DNA of 64,000 bases, from positions 62,001 through 126,000 of the forward strand of contig JAIBEK010000053.1 in the NCBI GenBank assembly GCA_019459145.1. The letters are read 5' to 3'. Shown here in pieces: positions 43,579 through 52,687 of the stretch. The notes under the pieces are model-generated. The model worked only from the letters and a program-made list of their open reading frames with translations, ran no database searches and was not told the origin of the DNA. Position 1 is the stretch's first letter. Each line of letters starts with the position of its first letter. The translations under genes and the position numbers were made by a program. This stretch comes from Arenimonas sp. Lineage in GTDB: Bacteria; Pseudomonadota; Alphaproteobacteria; Rhizobiales; Rhizobiaceae.

Positions 43579-44535
43579 TCAATTCAATTGATGAAGCGCC
43601 TCATCCTCGAACAGTTCAAGCCCGTCCATCACGGCCACGAAGGCCTGCTCGGCCGGATTGAGCATGGCGTTGGGATTGCTGATCAGGAAGACCTCGCTGA
43701 CCGGCAGGTTGCCGTAGGGCGGCAACTGCCAGAGCCGGCCTGCCTCCACCCAGGGGCGCACCAGATGATTGGGCAGCATGCCGATGCCGATATTGGCGGC
43801 AACCATGCGGATCACCTCCTCGACATGGCTGGACACAGCGCGGACCTCCTGACCGAAGGAGCCGACGGCACGAACAGCCGTCACCGCATTCATGTGCTGG
43901 CCTCCCAGCACGTCGGCGGTGAAGGCGACATAGGGATCGCCGCGCAGGTCGTTGAGCGATGCCCCCTCCACGCCGAAAAGTCGGTGGCCGGCACCGCAAT
44001 AGAGGGCATAGCGCTCCAGCTTGTACGGCACCTTTGCCAGATGATCGGGAATGATTCCGTCGCAGATGCCGATGCTGGCAATGCCGCGCTCGACCGAACT
44101 GATCACGTCCGCCGTGGTCTCGATCGTCACGTTCATGGTGACCTTCGGATGCGCGGCGAAAAAGCGGGCGGTCCGCTCGTCCCAGCCGGGGTGATGGACG
44201 TGGGAGACGGCATGGACCGAGACATGGCCGGTGATGTCGGCGCCGGCGCCTTCCAGCGTGTCCGGCAGGCGAACGACGGCGGCGAAGATGTCGCGCGCCT
44301 GGCGATAGAGCCGCTCGCCGGCCTCGGTCATTTCAAAGCGGCCGGGGCGGCGGTCGATCAGTCGATGACCCGTGGTTTCCTCAAGCCGTTTCAACGCCAT
44401 GGAGACGGCCGGTTGCTGCAACAGCAGACGACTGGCAGCGGCGGTGATCGATCCTTCCTCGACCACAACGGCGAAGGTGCGCAGCAGATTCCAGTCGAGA
44501 TTGTGGGCGAAGCGTTCGAGCCGTTTGCTGGCCAT
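43579..44535 (-). CDS. LysR-family transcriptional regulator
   Basis: A 318-residue LTTR with N-terminal winged helix (NLLRTFAVVVEEGSITAAAS; LLLQQPAVSMALKRLEETTGHRL) and a C-terminal effector-binding domain from about residue 95. ATG 44535 is chosen; the frame extends to 44625 without homology. It is transcribed towards the DauA-like gene and divergently from the binding-protein gene at 44676, so it probably controls both in response to an amino acid. Confidence 0.88.
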   Translation of the reverse strand: MASKRLERFAHNLDWNLLRTFAVVVEEGSITAAASRLLLQQPAVSMALKRLEETTGHRLIDRRPGRFEMTEAGERLYRQARDIFAAVVRLPDTLEGAGADITGHVSVHAVSHVHHPGWDERTARFFAAHPKVTMNVTIETTADVISSVERGIASIGICDGIIPDHLAKVPYKLERYALYCGAGHRLFGVEGASLNDLRGDPYVAFTADVLGGQHMNAVTAVRAVGSFGQEVRAVSSHVEEVIRMVAANIGIGMLPNHLVRPWVEAGRLWQLPPYGNLPVSEVFLISNPNAMLNPAEQAFVAVMDGLELFEDEALHQLN

Positions 44536-44675
44536 GGGGACGTCCCGGTAAAAGACAGGTCGCAATAAATCACGTTGATATCGACTATTGCAACTATCTA
44601 TTTCGCTGATGCTCGAGCGCTGCATAGACTGTTTTCCAAGGCGTCGCGACAGGCGTCACAACAAGGGGAACGACC

Positions 44676-45446
44676 ATGAAGAAAACCATTCTGGCTCTGG
44701 CCTTTACGGCCCTGACAGCGCTTTCCGCCCAGGCGGCCGACAAACTGATCATCGGCACCGAGGGTGCCTATCCGCCCTTCAACTTCGTCTCTGCGGACGG
44801 CAAGGTCGGCGGCTTCGACGTCGAGATCGGCATGGCGCTGTGCGCCGAGATGAAAGTCGAATGCGAGGTCGTGACCCAGGACTGGGACGGCATCATCCCG
44901 GCCCTTCAGGCGAAGAAGTTCGACTTCATGATCGCCTCGATGTTCATCACGCCGGAACGCGCCGAGAAGGTCGCCTTCACCAAGTCCTACTACAAGGCGC
45001 CGATGACCCACATCGCCCAGAAGGGCGCCAACATCACCGACTTCTCCAACGAGGGCCTCAAGGGCAAGGTGATCGGCGCGCAGTCCGGCACGACCCAGGC
45101 CGAATATGCCACCGCCACCTATCCGGACCTCGACATCAAGCTCTATCCGACCCAGGACGAGGTCAACATGGACATGATCAACGGCCGTCTCGACGTCCAG
45201 ATCGGCGACATGCTGCCGATGATGGACTGGCTGTCCAAGGGCGACGGCGCCAAGTGCTGCGAACTGGTCGGTGCGCCGATCGCCGACCCCAAGTTCATCG
45301 GCCAGGGCGCCGGCATTGCGGTGCGCAAGGAAGACACCGAGCTGCTCGCCAAGCTGAACGCGGCGATCGACGCGATCCGCGCCAACGGCAAATATGCCGA
45401 GATCAACAAGAAGTACTTCCCGATCGATATCTACGAAATGAAGTGA
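44676..45446 (+). CDS. Periplasmic amino-acid-binding protein (Lys/Arg/Orn type)
   Basis: A 256-residue ABC-transporter binding protein with signal peptide (1-20, cut after AQA). The mature part reads IIGTEGAYPPFNFVSADGKV, GGFDVEIGMALCAEMKVEC, and DWDGIIPALQAKKFD. The Cys pair in LCAEMKVEC has the spacing of the disulfide in LAO/HisJ-type proteins, supporting a basic amino acid ligand. No permease or ATPase gene follows, only a terminator, so it is an orphan that must use a transporter encoded elsewhere. It is divergent from the LysR gene. Confidence 0.88.
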   Translation: MKKTILALAFTALTALSAQAADKLIIGTEGAYPPFNFVSADGKVGGFDVEIGMALCAEMKVECEVVTQDWDGIIPALQAKKFDFMIASMFITPERAEKVAFTKSYYKAPMTHIAQKGANITDFSNEGLKGKVIGAQSGTTQAEYATATYPDLDIKLYPTQDEVNMDMINGRLDVQIGDMLPMMDWLSKGDGAKCCELVGAPIADPKFIGQGAGIAVRKEDTELLAKLNAAIDAIRANGKYAEINKKYFPIDIYEMK

Positions 45447-45476
45447 TCGGGGCCAATCGCCCGATCGAGATATGAT

Positions 45477-45508
45477 CCCCTCGCAGGCTGGTGCCGCGAG
45501 GGGATTTT
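45477..45508 (+). terminator. Terminator of the amino-acid-binding-protein gene
   Basis: CCCCTCGC (45477-45484) pairs with GCGAGGGG (45496-45503) around an 11-nt loop, followed by ATTTT, 30 bp after the stop codon. Confidence 0.8.
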
Positions 45509-45599
45509 GTACTCGGGAATTTGGCGCGCGGCCCGTGCCGGCCTTGCCGATCGACGCAGATCGACTTGCCAAATTCGGCGGTCCTGTCATAACGCCAGC

Positions 45600-46319
45600 A
45601 TGACCGACAAAGCCCTTCTCCCGCACAGAGACGACTTCGCCCATGTCCGCGACTGGGTGTTCGACCTCGACAACACGCTCTACCCGCATCACATCAATCT
45701 GTTCGCGCAGATCGACCGCAACATGACCGCCTATGTGGCGCAACTGTTGCAGATGGAGCCGGCCGAGGCGAAGCTGCTGCAAAAGAAATACTACCACGAC
45801 CATGGCACCACGCTTGCCGGGCTGATGCAGCATCACGGCGTCGATCCGAACGACTTCCTGGAAAAGGCCCATGCGATCGACTATTCGGCGCTTCTGCCGG
45901 ACGAGAGCCTCGGCACGGCGATCAAGGCGCTGCCGGGCCGCAAGTTCATCTTCACCAACGGCACGGTCGCCCATGCGGAATCGGCGGCCCGAGCGCTCGG
46001 CATTCTCGATCATTTCGACGACATCTTCGACATCGTCGCCGCCGGCTACCAGCCGAAGCCGGCCGGCAGCACCTATGACAAGTTCACCAGCCTGAACCGC
46101 ATCGACACCCGCAACGCGGCCATGTTCGAGGACCTGCCGCGCAATCTGGCGGTGCCGAAGAGGCTGGGCATGAAGACGGTGCTGCTTGTGCCGCGCAATC
46201 TCGGCGATGTCGTGCTGGAAAGCTGGGAACTGGCCGACAACACCGATCCGGCCAGCATCGACTTTTTGACCGACGACCTCGCCGGCTTCCTCGGCCGTCT
46301 GGTCGATATGTCGGCTTGA
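45600..46319 (+). CDS. HAD-family pyrimidine 5'-nucleotidase
   Basis: A 239-residue HAD hydrolase of the SDT1-like pyrimidine nucleotidase type. Motif I is VFDLDNTLYPH (nucleophile Asp in DLDNT), motif II FIFTNGT, and motifs III/IV lie around AGYQPKPAGSTYDKF and MFEDLPRNLAVPKRLGM. It probably dephosphorylates UMP/CMP-like substrates. ATG 45600 matches the family; the frame opens earlier at 45507 without homology. Confidence 0.87.
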   Translation: MTDKALLPHRDDFAHVRDWVFDLDNTLYPHHINLFAQIDRNMTAYVAQLLQMEPAEAKLLQKKYYHDHGTTLAGLMQHHGVDPNDFLEKAHAIDYSALLPDESLGTAIKALPGRKFIFTNGTVAHAESAARALGILDHFDDIFDIVAAGYQPKPAGSTYDKFTSLNRIDTRNAAMFEDLPRNLAVPKRLGMKTVLLVPRNLGDVVLESWELADNTDPASIDFLTDDLAGFLGRLVDMSA

Positions 46320-46430
46320 CGGTTTTCAAACATTACCAAAGCTTCACCCAGCTTACCGATGTTTAAGTAGGTTCTTGCATTCAGCCGCCCTAGATTTCCT
46401 TCATCACCACTGGATGAAAGGAAAACTTCC

Positions 46431-47264
46431 ATGACCGGCAAGACACTCACCCTCGCAGCCATCGTCGGCAGCCTCCTGATCGGCACCTCGGCGACCGCCG
46501 TTCTCGCCCGGCAGGACATGGGCCGCGGTCCCGGCGGCGCAGGCATGTTCGTCCGCATGCTGCAGGAATTCGACACCAACAAGGACGGTAAGATTGCCAA
46601 GGACGAGGCGACGGCCGCGCGGGAGAAGATGTTCGCCACCGTCGACGCCGACAATGACGGCGTGCTGACGCCCGGCGAGTTCCGCAAGCATCGCGAAGCC
46701 ATGCGCGCCGCCCGCCAGGCGGAGATGCAGGCCAATGCACCGGCGCAGAACGGCCAGGGCCAGGGCAATGGTCCCGCCGCCGGTCAGGGTCAGGGTCAGG
46801 GTCAGGGTCAGGGTCAGGGCAATGGCCCGGGCGCCGGCCAGGGGCAAGGCCAGGGTCCGCAGGATGGCTCGGGTCCGATGAATGCCGAACCGCCGCGTGA
46901 CGGCACCGGCAACCAGTTCGGCTGGGGTGGCGACGACGATCGCGGACCGCGCGGCGAACGCGGGCAACATCACGGCTGGGGTCGTGGCTGGGGCGATGAC
47001 GACGGCCCGCGCCAAGGCAAGCATCACGGCATGCGCGACGGCGAACGCGGCCCCGGAATGGGTCGTGGCGGCCAGATGGGCGAGCAGATGGGCCATCGCG
47101 GTCCGGGCGGCATGATGCGCATGGCCGACACCGACGAGAACGGCCAGATCAGCAAGGAAGAGGCGACCGCCGCTGCCGACAAGATGTTCACCCAGATGGA
47201 CACCGACAAGGACGGCTTCATCACCGCCGATGACCTTCCCAAGCGTGGCTTCTGGGGCCGTTAA
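46431..47264 (+). CDS. Secreted EF-hand protein with Gly-Gln repeat linker
   Basis: A 277-residue exported protein (signal peptide about 1-26). It has four EF-hand loops in two pairs: DTNKDGKIAKDE and DADNDGVLTPGE near the N-terminus, and DTDENGQISKEE and DTDKDGFITADD near the C-terminus. All have the acidic calcium-ligand positions. Between the pairs lies about 125 residues of low complexity: a GQ-rich stretch, then a segment rich in Gly, Asp, Arg, His and Met (HHGWGRGWGDDD, GRGGQMGEQMGHRG). It probably binds calcium in the periplasm; function is unknown. Confidence 0.85.
   Translation: MTGKTLTLAAIVGSLLIGTSATAVLARQDMGRGPGGAGMFVRMLQEFDTNKDGKIAKDEATAAREKMFATVDADNDGVLTPGEFRKHREAMRAARQAEMQANAPAQNGQGQGNGPAAGQGQGQGQGQGQGNGPGAGQGQGQGPQDGSGPMNAEPPRDGTGNQFGWGGDDDRGPRGERGQHHGWGRGWGDDDGPRQGKHHGMRDGERGPGMGRGGQMGEQMGHRGPGGMMRMADTDENGQISKEEATAAADKMFTQMDTDKDGFITADDLPKRGFWGR
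46782..46817 (+). repeat. Six tandem GGTCAG units inside the EF-hand gene
   Basis: Six perfect copies of the hexamer GGTCAG encode (Gly-Gln)6. Degenerate copies (GGCCAG, GGGCAA) flank it on both sides. Because the unit is 6 bp, gain or loss changes linker length without shifting the frame. Confidence 0.95.
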
Positions 47265-47287
47265 CGCCCGCCAAGGCCTGGTACTGC

Positions 47288-47319
47288 AATGGGCCCGCGA
47301 CTTCTGTCGCGGGCCCATT
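47288..47319. terminator. Bidirectional terminator between convergent EF-hand and LOG-family genes
   Basis: AATGGGCCCGCGAC pairs perfectly with GTCGCGGGCCCATT (14 bp) around a TTCT loop. The stop codons of the two convergent genes lie 6-24 bp away on either side. Confidence 0.85.
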
Positions 47320-47324
47320 CGCAT

Positions 47325-48185
47325 TCAGTGCTCGTAGTGGTCCGCGATGATCTGCCAGGCCTGATCGGCAGTCTCGACGAAATGCAGCAGTTTCAGATCA
47401 TCCGGGGCGATCGTCCCGAAATCCGCCAGCGCCTCGAAATCGACGATACGCCGCCAGAACGCCTCACCGAATAAGATGAGCGGGATCGGCGCCATGCGCT
47501 TGGTCTGGATCAGCGTCACCGACTCGAAGAACTCGTCCAGCGTGCCGAAGCCGCCGGGGAAGATGGCGATTGCCTTGGCGCGCATCAGGAAGTGCATCTT
47601 GCGGATGGCGAAATAGTGGAAATTGAAGCTGAGCTCCGGTGTCACATAGGGGTTCGGCGCCTGCTCGTGCGGCAGAACGATGTTGAGCCCGATGGTCGGC
47701 GCGCCGACTTCAGCAGCCCCGCGGTTGCCGGCCTCCATCACCCCCGGCCCACCGCCGGTCGTCACGACATATTCCCGATGATCGTGGGTGGCTGCATGCT
47801 CGGCGCACAGGCGAGCGAACTTGCGCGCCTCTTCATAGTAGACGGATGCCGCCATCAGGTTGGCGCGCTGTGTTTCGTTGCGGGCCGCCCAGGCATCCTT
47901 GCCGGGCTCGGGGATGCGTGCGCCGCCGAACATGACGACCGTCGACTTGATGCCGCGCTCGGCAAGGATCATCTCCACTTTCAGCAGTTCGAGCTGCAGC
48001 CGCACCGGACGCAGCTCCTCCCGCATCATGAAATCGTCGTCGACATAGGCGAGGCGATAGGAGGGCGATTCGGACTGTGGCGTGCGCGGCACTTCGGCGG
48101 CGCGCCGGCGGTCGGTCCGGCTGTCTTTCAGCGGATCCCAGACCCCGTCCTTGCGTCTCTCTTGTCCATTGGTGGGCTTTGCCAT
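47325..48185 (-). CDS. LOG-family protein (TIGR00730-type Rossmann-fold nucleotide phosphoribohydrolase)
   Basis: A 286-residue protein with the LOG signatures TTGGGPGVMEAGNRGA and AIFPGGFGTLDEFFE (PGGxGTxxE). Members release the base from nucleoside 5'-monophosphates; the plant LOG enzymes make active cytokinin, while most bacterial ones act in nucleotide turnover. It has an N-terminal extension of about 75 residues compared with short LOGs, rich in charged residues. It is divergent from dapD. A cytokinin role is possible but not shown. Confidence 0.85.
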   Translation of the reverse strand: MAKPTNGQERRKDGVWDPLKDSRTDRRRAAEVPRTPQSESPSYRLAYVDDDFMMREELRPVRLQLELLKVEMILAERGIKSTVVMFGGARIPEPGKDAWAARNETQRANLMAASVYYEEARKFARLCAEHAATHDHREYVVTTGGGPGVMEAGNRGAAEVGAPTIGLNIVLPHEQAPNPYVTPELSFNFHYFAIRKMHFLMRAKAIAIFPGGFGTLDEFFESVTLIQTKRMAPIPLILFGEAFWRRIVDFEALADFGTIAPDDLKLLHFVETADQAWQIIADHYEH

Positions 48186-48338
48186 CTGTCATGCCTTTCT
48201 TGCCGCGATCGGAGACGCCGAATGCGCCGGCGGCTGTTTTCAACCCCGGTCGAATGCGCTAGAGCAGTCACCAGTTCCCGATTGCGAATGCGGATATCGT
48301 CCGGTTCAACGATAGACAACGAAGTTTAAGGAATTCAG

Positions 48339-49196
48339 ATGAACGCCACGGATCTCAGCGCCCTCGAACACGTCATCGATGCGGCTTTCGACAATCGCGA
48401 CACGGTCACCACCGCAACCCGCGGCGAGATCCGCGACGCCATCGAGACCGCGCTCAACCTGCTCGACAGCGGCAAGGTGCGCGTGGCGACCCGCGGCGAG
48501 GACGGCAATTGGACGGTTCACCAGTGGCTGAAAAAGGCCGTGCTCCTGTCCTTCCGCCTGAACGCCATGGAAGTGGTAAGCGGCGGCCCCGGCGGCTCGA
48601 CCTGGTGGGACAAGGTGCCCTCCAAGTTCGAAGGCTGGAGCACCGGTGAATTCGAGCGCGCCGGCTTCCGCGCCGTGCCCAATGCCGTGGTGCGTCGCTC
48701 GGCCTATATCGCGCCGAACGCCATCCTGATGCCGTCCTTCGTCAATCTCGGCGCCTATGTCGGCGAGGGCACCATGGTCGATACCTGGGCGACCGTCGGC
48801 TCCTGCGCCCAGATCGGCGCCCATGTGCACCTGTCGGGTGGCGTCGGCATCGGCGGCGTTCTGGAGCCGATGCAGGCCGGCCCAACCATCATCGAAGACA
48901 ACTGCTTCATCGGTGCCCGTTCCGAAGTCGTCGAGGGCTGCATCATCCGCGAGGGATCGGTGCTCGGCATGGGCGTGTTCATCGGCAAGTCAACCAAGAT
49001 CGTCGATCGCGCCACCGGCGAGATCTCCTATGGCGAAGTGCCGCCCTATTCCGTCGTCGTTGCCGGCTCGCTGGCGTCCGACAAGACCATGGCCAACGGA
49101 CAACCGGCGCCGAACCTCTACTGCGCGGTGATCGTCAAGCGGGTCGATGCGCAGACCCGCTCGAAGACCGGTATCAACGAACTGCTGCGGGACTGA
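48339..49196 (+). CDS. dapD: 2,3,4,5-tetrahydropyridine-2,6-dicarboxylate N-succinyltransferase
   Basis: A 285-residue left-handed beta-helix enzyme of the succinylase branch of lysine/diaminopimelate synthesis. The N-terminal domain ([30 protein letters not shown]) is followed by hexapeptide repeats ([61 protein letters not shown]). It is the first gene of a run with the DUF805 gene, dapE and a membrane-protein gene. Confidence 0.96.
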   Translation: MNATDLSALEHVIDAAFDNRDTVTTATRGEIRDAIETALNLLDSGKVRVATRGEDGNWTVHQWLKKAVLLSFRLNAMEVVSGGPGGSTWWDKVPSKFEGWSTGEFERAGFRAVPNAVVRRSAYIAPNAILMPSFVNLGAYVGEGTMVDTWATVGSCAQIGAHVHLSGGVGIGGVLEPMQAGPTIIEDNCFIGARSEVVEGCIIREGSVLGMGVFIGKSTKIVDRATGEISYGEVPPYSVVVAGSLASDKTMANGQPAPNLYCAVIVKRVDAQTRSKTGINELLRD

Positions 49197-49201
49197 TCAG
49201 C

Positions 49202-49585
49202 ATGCAGCCCCCCGCCCGGCGGCCGACTGTCGGTTGGCTGTTGTTCAGCCCGTCCGGCCGCGCCGGGCGGCAGGTGTTCATCCTCGGCTGGGTGTTCTGG
49301 CTGTTGATCAACAGCTACACGGTCGCCTCGCTCGCCCTCCATCGGGAGGACGAGGCGTTGTACCGGCTGTTCAGCCTGCTGTTCTTCGCCGGTTTTGCCG
49401 CCTCCTTCGCCTCGACCATCATGCTCAGCATCAAGCGGCTGCACGACATCGGCCTGTCGGGCCTCCTGGTCCTGGTGCTGTTCATTCCCGCCGTGTCCTT
49501 CGTCATGCTCTTCCTGCTCTGCCTCTGGCCCTCGCGGCCGGGCGCCAATGCCTACGGCCCGGTACCCGACTGGCCGCAGAGCTGA
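49202..49585 (+). CDS. DUF805 family membrane protein
   Basis: A 127-residue protein with three or four helices (VFILGWVFWLLINSYTV; LFSLLFFAGFAASFASTIML; LLVLVLFIPAVSFVMLFLLCL). The DUF805 signature KRLHDIGLSG is followed by the typical end WPSRPGANAYGP. Function is unknown. It starts 5 bp after the dapD stop, so it is co-transcribed between dapD and dapE. Confidence 0.88.
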   Translation: MQPPARRPTVGWLLFSPSGRAGRQVFILGWVFWLLINSYTVASLALHREDEALYRLFSLLFFAGFAASFASTIMLSIKRLHDIGLSGLLVLVLFIPAVSFVMLFLLCLWPSRPGANAYGPVPDWPQS

Positions 49586-49692
49586 GCCCTTGCGGCTGGT
49601 GACAGCGGCCGGCCGATCGGCTAAACCTCGTCTCATCCTTCCAGACGGTCGCGGCTCGCTCGCTGCCGGACCTCCCAAAAGCGCCCGAGATC

Positions 49693-50886
49693 ATGAACGC
49701 CACCAATCCTATCGACGTCCTTCAGGCTCTTATCCGCTGCCCTTCCGTCACACCTGCGGAAGGTGGCGCCCTGACCACCCTGCAGGCCCTTCTCGAACCG
49801 CTCGGCTTTAATGTGGAGCGCATGACGGCGAGCGAACAGGGCACGCCCGACATCGAGAACCTCTATGCCCGGCTCGGCACCGAGGGTCCGCATCTGATGT
49901 TTGCCGGCCATACAGACGTCGTGCCGGTCGGCAGCGAGGCCGACTGGAGCCATCCGCCGTTCGCCGCCGAGATCGCCGACGGCATGCTCTATGGTCGCGG
50001 CGCCGTCGACATGAAGGGCGGCATCGCCTGCTTCGTAACGGCGCTTGCACGACTGGTCGAGGAAAAGGGTCCGCCGAAGGGCTCGGTCTCGCTGCTCATC
50101 ACCGGGGACGAGGAAGGTCCGGCGGTCAACGGAACAGTCAAGCTGCTCGAATGGGCGAGGCAAAAGGGCGAGCGCTGGGACGCCTGCCTGGTCGGCGAGC
50201 CGACCAATCCCGACCAGCTCGGCGACATGATCAAGATCGGCCGGCGTGGCTCGATCTCGGCGACCGTCACCGTGCGCGGCGTGCAGGGTCACGCCGCCTA
50301 TCCGCATCTCGCCGACAATCCGGTGCGCGGCGCGGTGCGCCTGGCCGACGCGCTGATGCACCCGCCCTTCGACCACGGCACCGACAATTTCCAGCCGTCC
50401 AATCTCGAGGTCACGTCGATCGACGTCGGGAATCCGGCGACCAATGTCATTCCCGCATCGACCAGCTTCAAGTTCAACATCCGCTTCAACGACCTGTGGA
50501 CGGCGGAAAGCGTGCAGACCGAGATCCTGCGCCGGCTCGACGAGGCGGCCGCCGACAGCCACCTGCGTCCCGGACGCGCTCCGGTCGCCTATGACATCGT
50601 CTGGTCGGAACGGCCGAGCCATGTCTTCCTCACCCGCGACGACGCGCTGATCGGCTCGCTGTCGCGCGCGATCGAGACGGTGACGGGCGCGACGCCGCAG
50701 CTTTCGACCACCGGCGGCACATCGGACGCACGCTTCATCAAGGACTATTGCCCTGTGGTGGAGTTCGGCCTGGTCGGTCAGACCATGCACATGGTCGATG
50801 AGCGGGTGGCGGTCGAAGACCTGGAAACGCTGACCCGGATCTACAAGACCTTCATCGAGCAATGGTTCGACAATGCCAACGCTTAA
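49693..50886 (+). CDS. dapE: Succinyl-diaminopimelate desuccinylase
   Basis: A 397-residue M20 metallopeptidase-family enzyme releasing L,L-diaminopimelate for lysine and peptidoglycan. Metal-ligand motifs are [42 protein letters not shown] and [13 protein letters not shown]. It follows dapD and the DUF805 gene in the same direction. The last 14 bp overlap the next gene. Confidence 0.96.
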   Translation: MNATNPIDVLQALIRCPSVTPAEGGALTTLQALLEPLGFNVERMTASEQGTPDIENLYARLGTEGPHLMFAGHTDVVPVGSEADWSHPPFAAEIADGMLYGRGAVDMKGGIACFVTALARLVEEKGPPKGSVSLLITGDEEGPAVNGTVKLLEWARQKGERWDACLVGEPTNPDQLGDMIKIGRRGSISATVTVRGVQGHAAYPHLADNPVRGAVRLADALMHPPFDHGTDNFQPSNLEVTSIDVGNPATNVIPASTSFKFNIRFNDLWTAESVQTEILRRLDEAAADSHLRPGRAPVAYDIVWSERPSHVFLTRDDALIGSLSRAIETVTGATPQLSTTGGTSDARFIKDYCPVVEFGLVGQTMHMVDERVAVEDLETLTRIYKTFIEQWFDNANA

Positions 50887-51469
50887 GGAGGTCGAGTTCT
50901 ATCTCACAGGCCTCTGGCTGTTGTTCAGGCAGGATCCCAAGGGCCTTGCCTATCTGGACTTCTCCGATCGCGGCGCCTTGCGCTCGTTCTGGGCGGCCTT
51001 TTTCGCGCTGCCGACGACGCTGCTGACCTTCCTGTGGTGGCGCGGCCTCTATCTGAAGTCGATGCCGGAGGGCGCCGACGTCGGACCGCTTTTCTTCTTC
51101 CGCCTCGGGCTGGTCGAGATCGCCAACTGGATCGTGCCGCTGGTGCTCGTCGGGCTGGTCTGCTGGATGGTCGGGATCGGCGCCCGCTTCCTCTCCATCG
51201 TCGTCATTGCCAATTGGCTGACCCTGCCGATCGCCTATGCCTACACCGTCGTGCTGCTGATCATGATGCTGATGCCCGGGCTCACCGGCCTTGCGGTCAT
51301 GTTGTCCTATCTGCTCGCCTTCGCGCTGATCATGGCGCTTTTCCGCATTCTGCGCATGGTGCTGGGCGACCACGTGCTGACCATCGCGACGGTCACGATG
51401 GTCCTGCTAGTGCCGGGAATGATACTCTCCGAAGTGCTGGAACGCTTCCTCGACGTCTATCCCGGCTGA
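50873..51469 (+). CDS. Integral membrane protein of unknown function, coupled to dapE
   Basis: A 198-residue protein beginning [20 protein letters not shown], with about five helices ([96 protein letters not shown]). No known motif was recognised. The start lies inside dapE in another frame, with no good ribosome-binding site, so translation probably depends on dapE. Coupling suggests a conserved link with envelope or peptidoglycan precursor metabolism, which I cannot specify. Confidence 0.75.
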   Translation: MPTLKEVEFYLTGLWLLFRQDPKGLAYLDFSDRGALRSFWAAFFALPTTLLTFLWWRGLYLKSMPEGADVGPLFFFRLGLVEIANWIVPLVLVGLVCWMVGIGARFLSIVVIANWLTLPIAYAYTVVLLIMMLMPGLTGLAVMLSYLLAFALIMALFRILRMVLGDHVLTIATVTMVLLVPGMILSEVLERFLDVYPG

Positions 51470-51473
51470 CGGC

Positions 51474-52196
51474 TCAGATCGATCGCTGGTTGACCCGCTT
51501 CGACAGTTCGGCCGCCGTCTCGACCCGCTCGGAATAGCGCTCCACCAGATAGTCGGAACGCTCGCGCAACAGCAAGGTCAGCTTGACCAGTTCCTCCATC
51601 ACGTCGACGACGCGCTCGTAATAGGAGGAGGGCTTCATCCGCCCGGCTTCGTCGAATTCGCTGAAGGCCTTCGGCACGGACGACTGGTTGGGGATGGTGA
51701 ACATCCGCATCCAGCGGCCGAGCACGCGCATCTGGTTGAGCGAATTGAAGCTTTGCGAACCGCCGCAGACCTGCATGAGTGCCAGAGTGCGACCCTGAGT
51801 CGGGCGCACGGCCCCGATCGACAGCGGCAGCCAGTCGATCTGCGTCTTCATCGCGCCCGACATGGCGCCATGGCGCTCCGGCGAGCACCAGACCTGACCC
51901 TCCGACCAGAGAGACAATTCACGCAGTTCCTGCACCTTGGGATGGGACGCCTCGACTTCGTCGGCAAGCGGCAGGCCGTGCGGATCGTAGATGCGGACAT
52001 CCGCGCCATAGCGGCGCAGGATGCGGGCCGCTTCCTCGGTCAGGAGCCGCGAATAGGAGCGCTCCCGCAAAGAGCCGTAGAGCATCAGGATGCGCGGCGG
52101 GTGGGTCATGCGTTCGGGCCGGAACAGGCGCGCCTCGTCGACGGCACGAAACTGGCTCTCGTCGATGTTCGGCGTATCGGTATCCTCGAGGCTCAT
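51474..52196 (-). CDS. arsH: NADPH-dependent FMN oxidoreductase ArsH
   Basis: A 240-residue flavodoxin-fold protein with the ArsH pattern: [66 protein letters not shown], and [21 protein letters not shown]. ArsH oxidises trivalent organoarsenicals. ATG 52196 overlaps the arsC stop (ATGA). No arsenite pump (acr3/arsB) or adjacent arsR is present, so this is a two-gene arsC-arsH unit. Confidence 0.93.
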   Translation of the reverse strand: MSLEDTDTPNIDESQFRAVDEARLFRPERMTHPPRILMLYGSLRERSYSRLLTEEAARILRRYGADVRIYDPHGLPLADEVEASHPKVQELRELSLWSEGQVWCSPERHGAMSGAMKTQIDWLPLSIGAVRPTQGRTLALMQVCGGSQSFNSLNQMRVLGRWMRMFTIPNQSSVPKAFSEFDEAGRMKPSSYYERVVDVMEELVKLTLLLRERSDYLVERYSERVETAAELSKRVNQRSI

Positions 52197-52606
52197 TCGG
52201 CCGCACCACCGGTCCTGACGACTTCGCCGTCTTCCTTGGTGTAGGTGTCGACGGGATTGTCCAGGAGCGCCAAAACCGTCTCCGAAGGACGGCACAGGCG
52301 CGTGCCCTTGTCCGTTTCGACGATCGGGCGATTGATAAGAATCGGATGCGCCATCATCGCATCGATCAGTTGTTCGTCGGAGAGGCCCGCGTCGTCGAGG
52401 CCGAGCTCTTCATAGGGCGTGCCCTTCTTGCGCAGCAGTTCGCGCGGCGCGATGCCCATCTTGCCGATCAGTTCCACCAGCCGCTCGCGGCTGGGCGGGG
52501 TTTTCAGGTATTCGATGACCACCGGCTCCTCGCCCGACTGGCGGATCATTTCGAGCGTGTTGCGGGAGGTTCCGCAGGCGGGATTGTGGTAGATGGTGAC
52601 GGCCAT
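52193..52606 (-). CDS. arsC: Arsenate reductase ArsC (glutaredoxin-linked type)
   Basis: A 137-residue enzyme reducing arsenate to arsenite. The catalytic Cys lies in [14 protein letters not shown], and [35 protein letters not shown] and the Arg residues that bind the oxyanion are present. ATG 52606 has GGAGAG 5 nt before it; the upstream Met at 52618 lies within the operator-like repeat. It precedes arsH with a 4-bp overlap. The arsenite exporter must be encoded elsewhere. Confidence 0.93.
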   Translation of the reverse strand: MAVTIYHNPACGTSRNTLEMIRQSGEEPVVIEYLKTPPSRERLVELIGKMGIAPRELLRKKGTPYEELGLDDAGLSDEQLIDAMMAHPILINRPIVETDKGTRLCRPSETVLALLDNPVDTYTKEDGEVVRTGGAAE

Positions 52607-52614
52607 GAGGCTCT

Positions 52615-52642
52615 CCATATTTCGAGATTTCTTGAAATATGG
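52615..52642. promoter_or_regulatory. Inverted repeat CCATATTTC-N10-GAAATATGG before arsC (probable operator)
   Basis: A perfect 9-bp inverted repeat with a 10-bp centre starts 9 bp upstream of the arsC start codon, in an AT-rich patch. Its size and position suit an ArsR-type repressor dimer blocking the arsC promoter. The ArsR gene is not in the neighbourhood. Confidence 0.65.
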
Positions 52643-52687
52643 ATATGTTATTTCGAGGCGCCTGACAAGCGCCCGCGCCATTGACCC

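Noticed and set aside
46782..46817. CRISPR-like tandem repeats
   Set aside because: Units are 6 bp without spacers and encode Gly-Gln in frame within a clear coding sequence.
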